A stretch of DNA of 64,000 nucleotides. It comes from Lentilactobacillus buchneri. Lineage in GTDB: Bacteria > Bacillota > Bacilli > Lactobacillales > Lactobacillaceae. Position 1 is the first letter of the stretch; each line of letters opens with the position of its first letter. The stretch lies in contig NZ_CP073066.1 in NCBI RefSeq assembly GCF_018314255.1, positions 1,922,001 through 1,986,000 of the forward strand, in the 5' to 3' direction. The notes beneath the pieces are model-generated. The model did not search any database, was not told where the DNA came from, and worked only from the letters and a program-made list of their open reading frames with translations. A program made the translations under genes and the position numbers. Shown here piece by piece: positions 16,439 through 24,587 of this stretch.

Positions 16439-17089
16439 ATGAATGAATTAATGGCTAAAAGGCGTCATCAACAAATTATCTATGAGGTATTAAATGCTGT
16501 CACCCACGGTGTTTCGTTTTTTGTGGCGATTTGGTTGTCCATTTTATTAGTGAACAAAGCTTTACGTGATGGGCTTTCGATGGGGGCAATTGTCAGCTTG
16601 ATCATCTACAGTGCGACAGTTCTCTCACTCTATTTGGCGTCAACGTTGCTCCACTGTTTTGTTTTTACCAAAGCCAAACGCGTCTTTCAGATCCTGGATC
16701 ATAGCAATATTTTCATCTTGATTGCCGGAACGTACACTCCTTATTGTGTCATTTTTGTCCACAACTGGGCTGGCAACCTTCTGTTGGCCAGTGTCTGGGT
16801 GTTGGCAATTGGTGGGATCATCAGCCACGTTGTCTTTCATGGCAGATTTCAAAAGACTGAAACCACCATTTATGTGGTGATGGGCTGGTTATGTATGTTC
16901 TTGGGCAAAGCGCTATATGACAATTTGAGCACCAGCGGTTTTTGGCTGCTGGTTGCCGGCGGCGTGACTTTTACCGTGGGAGCATTGATTTACAGCATTC
17001 CCAGAGTTCCAGGGATGCACTTAATCTGGCACTTCTTCGTGATGGGCGGCACACTGACCATGTTTCTCTCGATTTTCTTTAATATTTAA
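16439..17089 (+). CDS. Hemolysin III / PAQR family membrane protein
   Basis: 216 aa; ATG 16439 is 7 nt after AAGGAGG. Seven hydrophobic helices. Family motifs: NAVTHGVSFF in TM1, a Ser-x3-His type site (STLLHCF) and the HxxxH near the C-terminus (PGMHLIWHFFV), which in PAQR proteins bind zinc. They are integral membrane proteins; the physiological role in bacteria is not settled despite the hemolysin name. It is monocistronic. Confidence 0.88.
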   Translation: MNELMAKRRHQQIIYEVLNAVTHGVSFFVAIWLSILLVNKALRDGLSMGAIVSLIIYSATVLSLYLASTLLHCFVFTKAKRVFQILDHSNIFILIAGTYTPYCVIFVHNWAGNLLLASVWVLAIGGIISHVVFHGRFQKTETTIYVVMGWLCMFLGKALYDNLSTSGFWLLVAGGVTFTVGALIYSIPRVPGMHLIWHFFVMGGTLTMFLSIFFNI

Positions 17090-17106
17090 AGATTATTAAA
17101 TTAGGC

Positions 17107-17134
17107 TTGACTTATTTCTCAGTGGTGGTAAATT
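17107..17134 (+). promoter_or_regulatory. Promoter of the hisD leader
   Basis: TTGACT, 16 bp, TAAATT, about 70 bp before the T-box stem I. Confidence 0.55.
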
Positions 17135-17199
17135 ACATGTATCAACAAATTAAAAATAAATAATAAACATGAAGTTACGATTAGAAAAGTAATTGCTTA

Positions 17200-17452
17200 A
17201 CTCACATAAAGAGAGCCCCGCTGGTGAGAAGGGGATGTGAGTGGCAGTGAACACACATCTATGAACTGGTTAGCTGAACCAAGTAGGCTATCCCGCTAGT
17301 GAGCGTTACCACGGCTACTGTAACTGTTCTCCAATTTGGACGACTAGTTACGAGCAGCGTAAGGTCGTTTTTGTAAGAAAACGATGAACGTGAGGTGGAA
17401 CCGCGAAAGATCGTCCTCAGATATTGCTTCGGCAATGTCTGGGGACTTTTTT
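17200..17452 (+). promoter_or_regulatory. T-box riboswitch, specifier CAC (His)
   Basis: Stem I begins AAAGAGAGC...GGTGAG. The T-box motif TGAGGTGGAACCGCG is at 17391-17405 and a terminator (GTCCTCAGATATTGC, TTCG loop, complement, TTTTTT) at 17413-17452. Aligning the 3' side of stem I with the Met T-box in this window (triplet, then ATCTN, then TGAACT) puts CAC in the specifier position. Uncharged tRNA-His would prevent termination and turn on hisD. Confidence 0.85.
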
Positions 17453-17510
17453 ATTTCATAGGATTTGATTGTAATGAATGTTTGGTTATCTGAAATGGAG
17501 AGTGGCTTAT

Positions 17511-18791
17511 ATGCAAATTATTGAAGATTCCTTAGACCAATTATTGAAACAGGTTGCCATCAGGACCAACGCGGTTGCTAACCGTGAAGAAGTTGAAAAA
17601 TCAGTGCGGGAAATTATCGCCAATGTCATCAAAGATGGTGATCAGGCAGTGAAAATGTACGAACAGAAATTTGATAATGTCGAGCTGGAGAGTTTGAAAG
17701 TCACCCAACAGGAAATTGACGATGCCTATGAAGCGACTGATGACACAGTGATTAAAGCCTTGGAACTTGCCAAAGCTAATATTACGTCATTTCACCAAAT
17801 GGAAGTGGAAGACAGTTTTATTGATGCGAAAAAGAAAGGCGTTATTCGCGGTGAAAAAATCGCCCCACTGGCAGCAGTTGGGCTCTACGTTCCAGGTGGG
17901 ACGGCAGCTTATCCGTCTTCCATTTTGATGAACGTCATTCCAGCCAAGATTGCCGGGGTTTCAAGAATTGTCATGGTTACGCCACCACAAAAGGACGGGT
18001 TAAATAAGGCGGTCTTGGCGGCTGCTAAAATTGCCGGGGTTGATGAAATTTATACGGTTGGCGGTGCCCAAGCCATTGCTAGTTTGGCATACGGAACTGA
18101 AACGGTGCCACGGGTGGATAAGATTACCGGACCCGGTAACGTGTTTGTCGCAACGGCGAAAAAGCAGGTGTTTGGTCAGGTCGACATCGACATGATTGCC
18201 GGTCCCTCAGAAATTGGTGTGATCGCCGGGTCCCAGGCGGTTCCCAGCCAGGTTGCTGCGGATTTATTGTCTCAAGCAGAACATGACAAATTGGCCCGAC
18301 CAATTTTAGTCACCGATGACCGTTCACTGGCCGAAGCTGTCAGCAAGGAGATGGATCGCCAAGTTGATTTACTGCCCAGAAAGGAAATTGCCAAAGCAGC
18401 GATGGATAATGAAGGCTTCATTGCCGTCGTAGACGATATTGACGATGCCTTTACCCTGATGAATGCCGTTGCCCCGGAACATTTGGAAGTCCAATTACCC
18501 GATGCCATTGAATACTTGAACCAAATCAAAAACGCCGGCTCCGTCTTCCTTGGATTTTCAGCTTCCGAGCCCCTGGACGACTACCTCGCAGGCCCTAATC
18601 ACATCTTACCAACCGGGGGCACGGCACGGTTCTTCTCGCCGCTCGGAGTTCAAGATTTTGTTAAACGGACACAATTTGTTTCCTATACTAGGGATGCCCT
18701 GAAAAATGAAAAGGATGCCATCACGACTCTGGCACGGGTTGAAGGTCTCGAAGCCCACGCCAGGGCAATTGAAAGCCGCTTTGACGATTAA
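17511..18791 (+). CDS. hisD: Histidinol dehydrogenase
   Basis: 426 aa; ATG 17511 is 8 nt after TGGAGAG. Family motifs in order: VPGGTAAYPSS, GPGNVFVATAKK, AGPSEIGVIA, LLSQAEHD (metal Gln/His), APEHLEVQ (catalytic Glu-His) and AGPNHILPTGGTARFFSPLGV. It oxidises L-histidinol to L-histidine with two NAD+, the last step of histidine synthesis. No other his gene flanks it in this window, although the enzyme normally sits in a large operon. The T-box shows it responds to histidine shortage. It is followed by a terminator, so it is transcribed alone. Confidence 0.93.
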   Translation: MQIIEDSLDQLLKQVAIRTNAVANREEVEKSVREIIANVIKDGDQAVKMYEQKFDNVELESLKVTQQEIDDAYEATDDTVIKALELAKANITSFHQMEVEDSFIDAKKKGVIRGEKIAPLAAVGLYVPGGTAAYPSSILMNVIPAKIAGVSRIVMVTPPQKDGLNKAVLAAAKIAGVDEIYTVGGAQAIASLAYGTETVPRVDKITGPGNVFVATAKKQVFGQVDIDMIAGPSEIGVIAGSQAVPSQVAADLLSQAEHDKLARPILVTDDRSLAEAVSKEMDRQVDLLPRKEIAKAAMDNEGFIAVVDDIDDAFTLMNAVAPEHLEVQLPDAIEYLNQIKNAGSVFLGFSASEPLDDYLAGPNHILPTGGTARFFSPLGVQDFVKRTQFVSYTRDALKNEKDAITTLARVEGLEAHARAIESRFDD

Positions 18792-18901
18792 AGTGTAAAA
18801 GGTTGTCGTGAGTTCGTAACATTGTTTACAAAAACAGTCATCAGCCGGTTGATTCGATGCAAACTGATCAAACAAATAGTTTTCCAATCCAGTGCCCTAT
18901 T

Positions 18902-18936
18902 GCCTTTGACAGAACCTTTATGTCAAAGGCTTTTTC
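18902..18936 (+). terminator. Terminator
   Basis: GCCTTTGACA / TGTCAAAGGC stem followed by TTTTTC, about 110 bp after hisD. Confidence 0.85.
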
Positions 18937-19018
18937 TGTAAAGTAATTGTAGTCGGATGGAAAAATAACTTTTCGGTAATCGATGATATACTTGTTATAA
19001 CTCATGGGAGGCGGAATA

Positions 19019-19453
19019 ATGAAACAATTCAAAATTTTTATGTTTGCACTGGCAATCGTTTTCGGAATTCAGTTAGCAGCTCTTCCAGCCAAGGCGGATG
19101 CCAGCACTTCAACCACGACCCCCAAAGCATTGCGGGGCACCTGGTACGAATATCGTGGCAGCGGTAAGTTTAATGTCATCAAGATTACCACGCACAGTTT
19201 CACCACCAATGGCAAATCTTACACCCCTTCAAAAAAGGATGACCGTAAGCTTCAGGTCAGCAAATGGGGGTCTTGGTACCTCTTCAATAAATCAAAGTCT
19301 TCGAAAAAAGACCTGGGTCAGTACAAGACCACTAAGAAGTTGATTGGCGGATCCTACAAGAAAGTCTTAATCAAATATCATGGCATTGGCACTTATCATG
19401 TGTTTCCAAACCATAAATATGAACACAAATATTCATACACTGTTTTAGACTGA
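19019..19453 (+). CDS. Small secreted basic protein
   Basis: 144 aa; ATG 19019 after GGGAGG. Signal peptide at residues 1-30 (hydrophobic core FMFALAIVFGIQLAAL, then PAKADA). The mature part is strand-rich and very basic, with the theme RGTWYEYRGSGKFNVIKIT, resembling small lipocalin-like or wall-associated secreted proteins of lactobacilli. No family is recognised. It is exported to the wall or medium. Confidence 0.75.
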   Translation: MKQFKIFMFALAIVFGIQLAALPAKADASTSTTTPKALRGTWYEYRGSGKFNVIKITTHSFTTNGKSYTPSKKDDRKLQVSKWGSWYLFNKSKSSKKDLGQYKTTKKLIGGSYKKVLIKYHGIGTYHVFPNHKYEHKYSYTVLD

Positions 19454-19553
19454 TGAGACGGTCTCTTCGAAGCGGTTTGTTAGAATTTCGTTACCTGATC
19501 ATTTATAATAAAGACAGGTATTATAACAAACGACTTCGTCAGGAGGCCAGCGT

Positions 19554-20057
19554 ATGAAAAAAGCATTCATCACCGGGTTGCTGCTATTAATTCTGCCGTT
19601 GGGATTGTTTGGCTGTTCGAATCAGTCAAATAATTCGAGCAGTGAAAGTTCCAGCAGCACGAAGACAGAGCAGTCCAGCTCGACGACTTCTTCAACTACT
19701 AATTCGGCATCGACTTCGACGACGATTACTCACGCCAAGCGGGCAGTCAAAGTTCGCTATGAAAAGGCCAATTTTACAACCTCCCTTGACCGGGAGTATC
19801 GTGAAGAATATTTGTATCAGAATGTCCCGGGAACCGTTGATTCGAACAAAGTTTACTCGTGGGATAACTTAAACGTTTCGGAAAACACCAAGGTTCACGT
19901 CAATCAAAAGGCGATCGCAACCTTCAAAGATGACGATGATAACGAGTACGATCATGAGGATTTCTATCGAATTACGTTGGGCAATCAGTCCGGCAAGCAG
20001 TATTGGGTAGGCGATGATGTCCTGCAGAACGATCATGAAAATGACTATGATGACTGA
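19554..20057 (+). CDS. Acidic lipoprotein, paralogue of the 26737-27243 protein
   Basis: 167 aa. Lipoprotein signal with a lipobox-like LFGC (Cys at about 21), then a Ser/Thr/Asn-rich linker (residues 22-60). A C-terminal domain (about 68-160) follows: VRYEKANFTTSLDREYREE, LYQNVPG, DEDFYRI-type and KQYWVGDD segments, ending in an Asp/Glu-rich tail. About half of the domain positions match the second protein. The family is unknown to me. It is probably anchored on the outer face of the membrane; the acidic clusters (DDDDNEYDHED) suggest cation binding. A TATAAT at 19504-19509 is a likely -10. Confidence 0.75.
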   Translation: MKKAFITGLLLLILPLGLFGCSNQSNNSSSESSSSTKTEQSSSTTSSTTNSASTSTTITHAKRAVKVRYEKANFTTSLDREYREEYLYQNVPGTVDSNKVYSWDNLNVSENTKVHVNQKAIATFKDDDDNEYDHEDFYRITLGNQSGKQYWVGDDVLQNDHENDYDD

Positions 20058-20080
20058 GGATTCAAACAGCTTGCATTTTA

Positions 20081-20113
20081 TTTTGATTGGTTGTATTCTA
20101 TTACCAATCAAAA
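20081..20113. other. Hairpin after the lipoprotein gene
   Basis: TTTTGATTGGT / ACCAATCAAAA, 11-bp perfect stem. No T-run follows on either strand. A related hairpin lies after the paralogue near 27256-27300. Confidence 0.6.
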
Positions 20114-20129
20114 AAGGAGGTGATGCTTT

Positions 20130-20183
20130 TTGAATAGTGGAATATCTCTTAAGGCATCAGCTGTGGAGAACGAATTAAAATAG
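20130..20183 (+). CDS. Possible mini-ORF, 17 aa
   Basis: TTG 20130 encodes MNSGISLKASAVENELK. It is preceded at 9 nt by AAAGGAGGTGAT, a 12-nt perfect match to the 16S 3' end, and followed at 17 nt by a strong terminator. The peptide is not hydrophobic, so it is not like the small holin-like toxins that have similar leaders in lactobacilli. It could be a real micropeptide, a leader peptide, or the remnant of a gene start. Confidence 0.35.
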   Translation: MNSGISLKASAVENELK

Positions 20184-20200
20184 TTGATGCATTTGAGAAG

Positions 20201-20233
20201 GGAACTCGCAAATAGTGTGCGGGTTCCTTTTTT
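20201..20233 (+). terminator. Strong terminator after the mini-ORF
   Basis: GGAACTCGCA / TGCGGGTTCC, all ten pairs formed, followed by seven T. Confidence 0.85.
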
Positions 20234-20241
20234 GTAGTGTG

Positions 20242-20342
20242 CGACAAGCAACGGGTGATGCGGTGTGTAAAGGGGCGGTGATTGAAATCCTGATTTTGGA
20301 TTTTAATCACCGCCCCTTTACACGTTAGCATCAGTTGCGTCG
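20242..20342. repeat. Long intergenic hairpin B (about 101 bp)
   Basis: A nearly perfect inner arm (GTGTAAAGGGGCGGTGATT / AATCACCGCCCCTTTACAC, extended by AAATCC/GGATTT) and weaker outer arms (CGAC..CAAC..TGATGC with GCATCA..GTTG..GTCG). The loop is about 7 nt. No T-run follows. Confidence 0.8.
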
Positions 20343-20649
20343 GAGCATAGCTCAAAGGCCGAAGGGAGCAGGAAATAATAGAAGAACCTCAAGCTCTATA
20401 AAATCGATGCAAATGCACCAAACATCACGTACGAACTTTGTTCATCGTTGGCTGTCTTTTTGTGTAGCAGGGGTCAGGGGCGTCGCCGAGTAGGCTAGGC
20501 AGCCTCCAAATGCAAACCAGAATATTACAACCACATTAAATCCAACATCCTCAGAACTTTTCCCTGGAAAACGCTAGATAATTTCTACCAAAACCTGTAG
20601 TATGAAAAAGTTGTGCTTTTCAGAAATCAATAAAGGGGATGAGAAATCA
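20338..20649. repeat. Decayed repeat modules and otherwise empty intergenic DNA
   Basis: CGTCGGAGC (20338-20346), AAGGCCGAAGGGA (20355-20367), GTTCATCGTTGG (20440-20451) and GGGGTCAGGG (around 20470) all recur around hairpin C at 26406-26478. They look like scattered pieces of a related element whose left arm is lost. I see no gene here. Confidence 0.55.
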
Positions 20650-21837
20650 ATGAAAACATTCAAGTTTCAAAGCTTCGTTTTAGTTCTTATTGCATTTGTA
20701 TTGGGGTTCAGTGAATTCCTAATTATCGGGATCCTGGATGACTTGAGTCACCAATTCAACGTGTCGGTTGCGACTGTTGGGTATCTGGTCACGGCATTTG
20801 CGATCGTCTATGCCATTAGTACGCCGTTCATTACAATCCTGATTGGAAGATTCAATCTATTCTGGGATTTGATGGTCGCAATGGCTGTCTTCACGTTTGG
20901 CAACATTTTAAGCTTTTTGGCACCCAACTTCTTAATGCTGACGGTGTCACGAGTGGTCACTGCCATGGTGGCCGGCGTGTCGATCTCACTTGGCTTGACC
21001 TTTGCCGGTTATGTAGCGCCAATGGCTAAACGCGGCTGGCTGTTATCTTGGGTATTTTCCGGTTTCTCAATCGCCTCGGTTGTCGGCGTGCCACTTGGAA
21101 CCTGGATTTCAACCCAGTTTGGCTGGCGGATCTCGTTTCTAACGGTCATTGTGATCTCAGTTTTGACGATGGGCCTCATTTTTGTCAGCCTGCCCAAGGA
21201 CTTCAAACAAAAGAAGAGTACCATTTCCGGGCAGCTGGCACTGCTGGGCAATCACCGGATCCAAATCGGTATGCTGCTGCCAATGCTTAACCTGGCCGCA
21301 ATCTACGTCTTCTACACTTACCTTCGGCCCATTATTACCAATCAACTGCATTTTTCAGTCTCAATGCTGACCATTTTGCTGGCCGTCTTTGGAATTGCCA
21401 ACATTATTGGTAACCGTGCCAGTGGCCGCTTAAGTGAAGGTCCTGGGATGAAAGGGATGCCGTTTGTCTATATTGGCCAGTTCATTTTAATGATGCTGAT
21501 GCCATTTGTCTTCAACTTCAGTTGGCCGGGAGCACTGCTTTTGACGCTGGTCATCTTCACCATGCCGCTGATTAATTCACCGATCCAGTTGTTCTTCTTG
21601 CAAATTGCTGAAAAGGATTATCCACAGTCAATTGTGTTGGCTTCGTCTCTGAATTCCATTTTTTCCAACTTCGGGATTGCCCTGGGATCAGCGACTGGTG
21701 GGGTGATTGTCAGTAACCTCAGCCTTGACGCGGTTGGCCCGGGTGGCGCGGTCTACGCCGTTGTCGCTCTTGGACTGGTGTTGTGGTTGAACCACTTGAC
21801 CTCGAAAGGGCTTTCATCTCGCTCCACTAACCTGTAA
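20650..21837 (+). CDS. MFS transporter, DHA1 / sugar-efflux (AraJ-like) type
   Basis: 395 aa, 12 hydrophobic helices. ATG 20650 follows AAAGGGGATGAG; the frame is open upstream to 20602 but that has no RBS. Motif C-like SGFSIASVVGVPLGTWI in TM5 marks an antiporter. GFSEFLIIGILDDLS at the N-terminus is typical of the AraJ/YdhP/NepI efflux branch. It probably exports small solutes or drugs by proton exchange. It is first of a probable operon with glpF and a DUF975 gene. Confidence 0.87.
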   Translation: MKTFKFQSFVLVLIAFVLGFSEFLIIGILDDLSHQFNVSVATVGYLVTAFAIVYAISTPFITILIGRFNLFWDLMVAMAVFTFGNILSFLAPNFLMLTVSRVVTAMVAGVSISLGLTFAGYVAPMAKRGWLLSWVFSGFSIASVVGVPLGTWISTQFGWRISFLTVIVISVLTMGLIFVSLPKDFKQKKSTISGQLALLGNHRIQIGMLLPMLNLAAIYVFYTYLRPIITNQLHFSVSMLTILLAVFGIANIIGNRASGRLSEGPGMKGMPFVYIGQFILMMLMPFVFNFSWPGALLLTLVIFTMPLINSPIQLFFLQIAEKDYPQSIVLASSLNSIFSNFGIALGSATGGVIVSNLSLDAVGPGGAVYAVVALGLVLWLNHLTSKGLSSRSTNL

Positions 21838-21874
21838 AATGTGATTGAATACAAAAATTTTGGTGGGTGAGAAT

Positions 21875-22579
21875 ATGAATGGATTTATCGGTGAGCTATT
21901 TGGAACGTACGTGTTGATTGTGCTGGGGACTGGCGCCTGTGCCGGTGCCAACCTTAAGCAAACTTACGCCAAAGGCTCAAACTGGACGTTTATCAGTGTG
22001 GCTTGGGGAATGGCGGTAACGATGGGGGTCTATGTGGCCTCGTCACTGGGGTCACTGGGCCATTTGAATCCGGCAGTCACGATTCCTTATGCTATTTTTG
22101 GGCTCTTTCCCTGGAATCAGGTGGTGCCGTATTTATTGGGCCAATTTCTTGGCGCATTTCTTGGGGCTGCGACGATCATGATGATCTTTTATCCACATTT
22201 CAGAACGACAACGGTTGATAATGGCAACACGGTTGGCATATTTGCGACCCGACCAGCCATCTATTCGCCGGTTTCCAATTATCTATCCGAAGTTGTCGCA
22301 ACCTTTGTGTTTGTCTTTGCGCTGCTAAACCTGGGAGATTTTACCCAGGGGCTGAAACCGTTAGTTGTCGGCCTATTGATCATGGTGGTTGGTCTTGGCG
22401 TTGGGACGACCACCGGGTTTGCGCTGAACCCTGCCCGTGATTGGGGCCCGCGATTTGCCTATTCCGTTATTCCGGTTCCCAATCGTGGCAGCGGTGAATG
22501 GTATTATTCCTGGGTACCGATGTTTGGTCCATTAACCGGTGGTATCATTGCGGCAGGCCTCCAAGTTATGGTTAAATAG
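21875..22579 (+). CDS. glpF: Glycerol uptake facilitator (aquaglyceroporin)
   Basis: 234 aa; ATG 21875 after GGTGGGTGAG, 37 bp behind the MFS gene. Six helices and the two pore NPA motifs, HLNPAVT and ALNPARD. The Asp directly after NPAR is the signature of glycerol-conducting members rather than water-only aquaporins. It lets glycerol and similar small polyols cross the membrane by diffusion. No glpK or glpD is adjacent. Confidence 0.92.
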   Translation: MNGFIGELFGTYVLIVLGTGACAGANLKQTYAKGSNWTFISVAWGMAVTMGVYVASSLGSLGHLNPAVTIPYAIFGLFPWNQVVPYLLGQFLGAFLGAATIMMIFYPHFRTTTVDNGNTVGIFATRPAIYSPVSNYLSEVVATFVFVFALLNLGDFTQGLKPLVVGLLIMVVGLGVGTTTGFALNPARDWGPRFAYSVIPVPNRGSGEWYYSWVPMFGPLTGGIIAAGLQVMVK

Positions 22580-22606
22580 ACAGTATCAATTATTTTGGAG
22601 GTACTT

Positions 22607-23320
22607 ATGGATCGTGTTGGAATGAAATTAGAAGCCAAGCGTATAATTGGCAGTCATTTTCCGTTTTTTATCTTATTGTTCCTGCCGGCAGTGATTATTC
22701 AGCTGGGATACTCAGTGGCTTATTCGACCAATCCCCTGCACGAGGTTGATACCAACCAGGCCTTTAATCAAATTATTCAGGGAACTGCCCACTTTGGCAG
22801 TAATGAACTGTTGAATTTGTGGCTGATTTCGACTTTGATCTCAATCGTTTCCGGCCTTCTCTTGTCTGGAATGATGTTTGTCTGTATTGACCTAATTCGC
22901 AACAAAGTACCGTTTGACCAACCAGTGACCAGGTCGTTTACTATCTTGAATCATGGCCAATACTTCATCGGCGCGATTATGATTGGCATTATCACGACTG
23001 TACTGACACTGTTATGGTCCGTACTGTTGATTGTTCCTGGAATTATCAAGGGCTTTGCCTATTCACAGGCCTTAAACATTTACCGGGATTCAGTGGATGC
23101 CGGCAAGCCGATTGGGTATCTGGAAGCAATTACCCGGAGTCGAAAAATGATGGTCGGCCACAAGATGGATTACTTTGTCATGGAATTGAGCTTTATTGGC
23201 TGGTACATCCTCAACTCGTTCACCTACGGCATTTTGTTGCTGTGGCTGCAGCCATACTACCAGTTATCGTTTGCCAATTTTTATGTAAAAATCGCTCAAA
23301 TGAACCAAACTGAACAATGA
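22607..23320 (+). CDS. DUF975 family membrane protein
   Basis: 237 aa; ATG 22607 follows TTGGAGGT, 27 bp after glpF. Same architecture as the gene at 14928-15728, with shared segments such as IVPGIIKGFAYSQAL, ITRSRKMMVGHK and YFVMELSFIGW. It lacks the acidic Ser/Asn-rich tail of that protein. About five membrane helices. Function unknown. Confidence 0.87.
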   Translation: MDRVGMKLEAKRIIGSHFPFFILLFLPAVIIQLGYSVAYSTNPLHEVDTNQAFNQIIQGTAHFGSNELLNLWLISTLISIVSGLLLSGMMFVCIDLIRNKVPFDQPVTRSFTILNHGQYFIGAIMIGIITTVLTLLWSVLLIVPGIIKGFAYSQALNIYRDSVDAGKPIGYLEAITRSRKMMVGHKMDYFVMELSFIGWYILNSFTYGILLLWLQPYYQLSFANFYVKIAQMNQTEQ

Positions 23321-23365
23321 AAAATCCTCATCATTCCAATTGCTGGAAGTGGTGAGGATTTTTAT
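23321..23365. terminator. Bidirectional terminator
   Basis: AAAATCCTCA / TGAGGATTTTT with an imperfect inner stem, between convergent DUF975 and the metC-like gene. Confidence 0.8.
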
Positions 23366-23427
23366 TATGGCTCACTAATATTAATTATCGAGGTGCCAGA
23401 CTGTGGCGGATCAGTCCGAAACGCGAC

Positions 23428-24558
23428 TTAATCACCCAGGGCTTGGGTCAAATCGTTGGCCAAATCTTTTGGGTTCTCCAATCCTGTCGACAGTCGTAAG
23501 AGTTCATCAGTAATCCCAAGCTTTAGGCGATCTTCTTTGGCCATGTCGCTGTGCGTTTGAAGAGAAGGGATGGTCAGCAGACTTTCGACACCACCCAGGC
23601 TTTCAGCAAATGAAATAATTTTGAGGTGTTTAAACAGCCGGTCAACTTGGTCCATGTTTTGTAGATAAAAGCTGATCATGCCACCGACGCCAGGATACAG
23701 GACTTTTTGGACTTGAGGCAATTTCTTCAAACACGCTGCGACATATTTAGCGTTGCTGGTGTGGCGTTCCATTCGCACGGCCAACGTTTTGAGGCTTCTT
23801 AACAGTAGCCAGGAATCAAAGGGGTCCAAAGTGACGCCGGTTGTATTGAAATTGAATTCCAGTTCACTGGCAATTTCTTCTGACTTGGCAATCACACAGC
23901 CGGCCAACATGTCGTTATGCCCTGAAAGGTATTTGGTGGCACTGTGGACGACAATGTCTGCCCCCTCACGGAGTGGCTGTTGATACACAGGCGTTAGAAA
24001 AGTATTGTCGACGCAGACCAAGGCGTTCTGATTGGCCGCATGAATCAGATCAGCCACTTTTTGAATATCAATTATTTTCATGGTGGGGTTGGAGGGTGTC
24101 TCCAGCCAAACTGCCTTGGTTTTGGCAGTCACCAAGTCACTTAACTTTTCGTAATCCTTCCCGTTCCATTTACTGAATTTGACACCGTAGTGGTCTGCCA
24201 GGTAATCAAAGTAACGAAACGAGCCGCCATACAAATCGTCTGAGGTGATGATTTCATCCCCAGACTTGAATAACGAAAAGACCAGTTGGATGGCCGCCAT
24301 TCCGGAACTGACCGCAAATGCATTGGCACCGCCTTCCAGGTCGGCGAGGGTCTTTTGAAGGACGCTTCTGGTCGGCGTTGATAAGCGTGAGTAGGAGTAC
24401 TGTTTGTGCGGATCAAAGGTCTCCGCATCCTCCAAGTCGCGGTGACGAAAGTTTGACGTGAGATAAATCGGGGTTGAAACCGAGTGGTACTGATCGTGGT
24501 TATCCCGGTTTCCAGCTTGTGCAAGTAATGTATCAATATCGATTAATTTGTCAGACAT
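23428..24558 (-). CDS. Cys/Met-metabolism PLP enzyme (cystathionine gamma-synthase / beta-lyase type)
   Basis: 376 aa; ATG 24558 after AAAGGAG. Fold-type I PLP enzyme of the trans-sulfuration family: YSRLSTPTRSVLQ, SSGMAAIQ, VDNTFLTP and the PLP lysine in SATKYLSGHND, plus the C-terminal SLGGVESL and RLSTGLENP. Members interconvert homoserine esters, cystathionine, cysteine and homocysteine; sequence alone does not separate MetB, MetC and methionine gamma-lyase. A methionine T-box upstream says the product serves methionine supply. Confidence 0.87.
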   Translation of the reverse strand: MSDKLIDIDTLLAQAGNRDNHDQYHSVSTPIYLTSNFRHRDLEDAETFDPHKQYSYSRLSTPTRSVLQKTLADLEGGANAFAVSSGMAAIQLVFSLFKSGDEIITSDDLYGGSFRYFDYLADHYGVKFSKWNGKDYEKLSDLVTAKTKAVWLETPSNPTMKIIDIQKVADLIHAANQNALVCVDNTFLTPVYQQPLREGADIVVHSATKYLSGHNDMLAGCVIAKSEEIASELEFNFNTTGVTLDPFDSWLLLRSLKTLAVRMERHTSNAKYVAACLKKLPQVQKVLYPGVGGMISFYLQNMDQVDRLFKHLKIISFAESLGGVESLLTIPSLQTHSDMAKEDRLKLGITDELLRLSTGLENPKDLANDLTQALGD

Positions 24559-24587
24559 ATGCTCATTCTCCTTTAAATTTTTTCACC

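Noticed and set aside
17277..17292. AAGTAGGCTA in the His T-box, also AGTAGGCTA near 20490 and 26540, as one repeat family
   Set aside because: In the T-box it is part of the conserved leader fold; the short match to the other two places is probably chance.
20081..20113. Terminator after the acidic lipoprotein gene
   Set aside because: The hairpin is perfect, but neither strand has a T-run after it; listed only as a hairpin.
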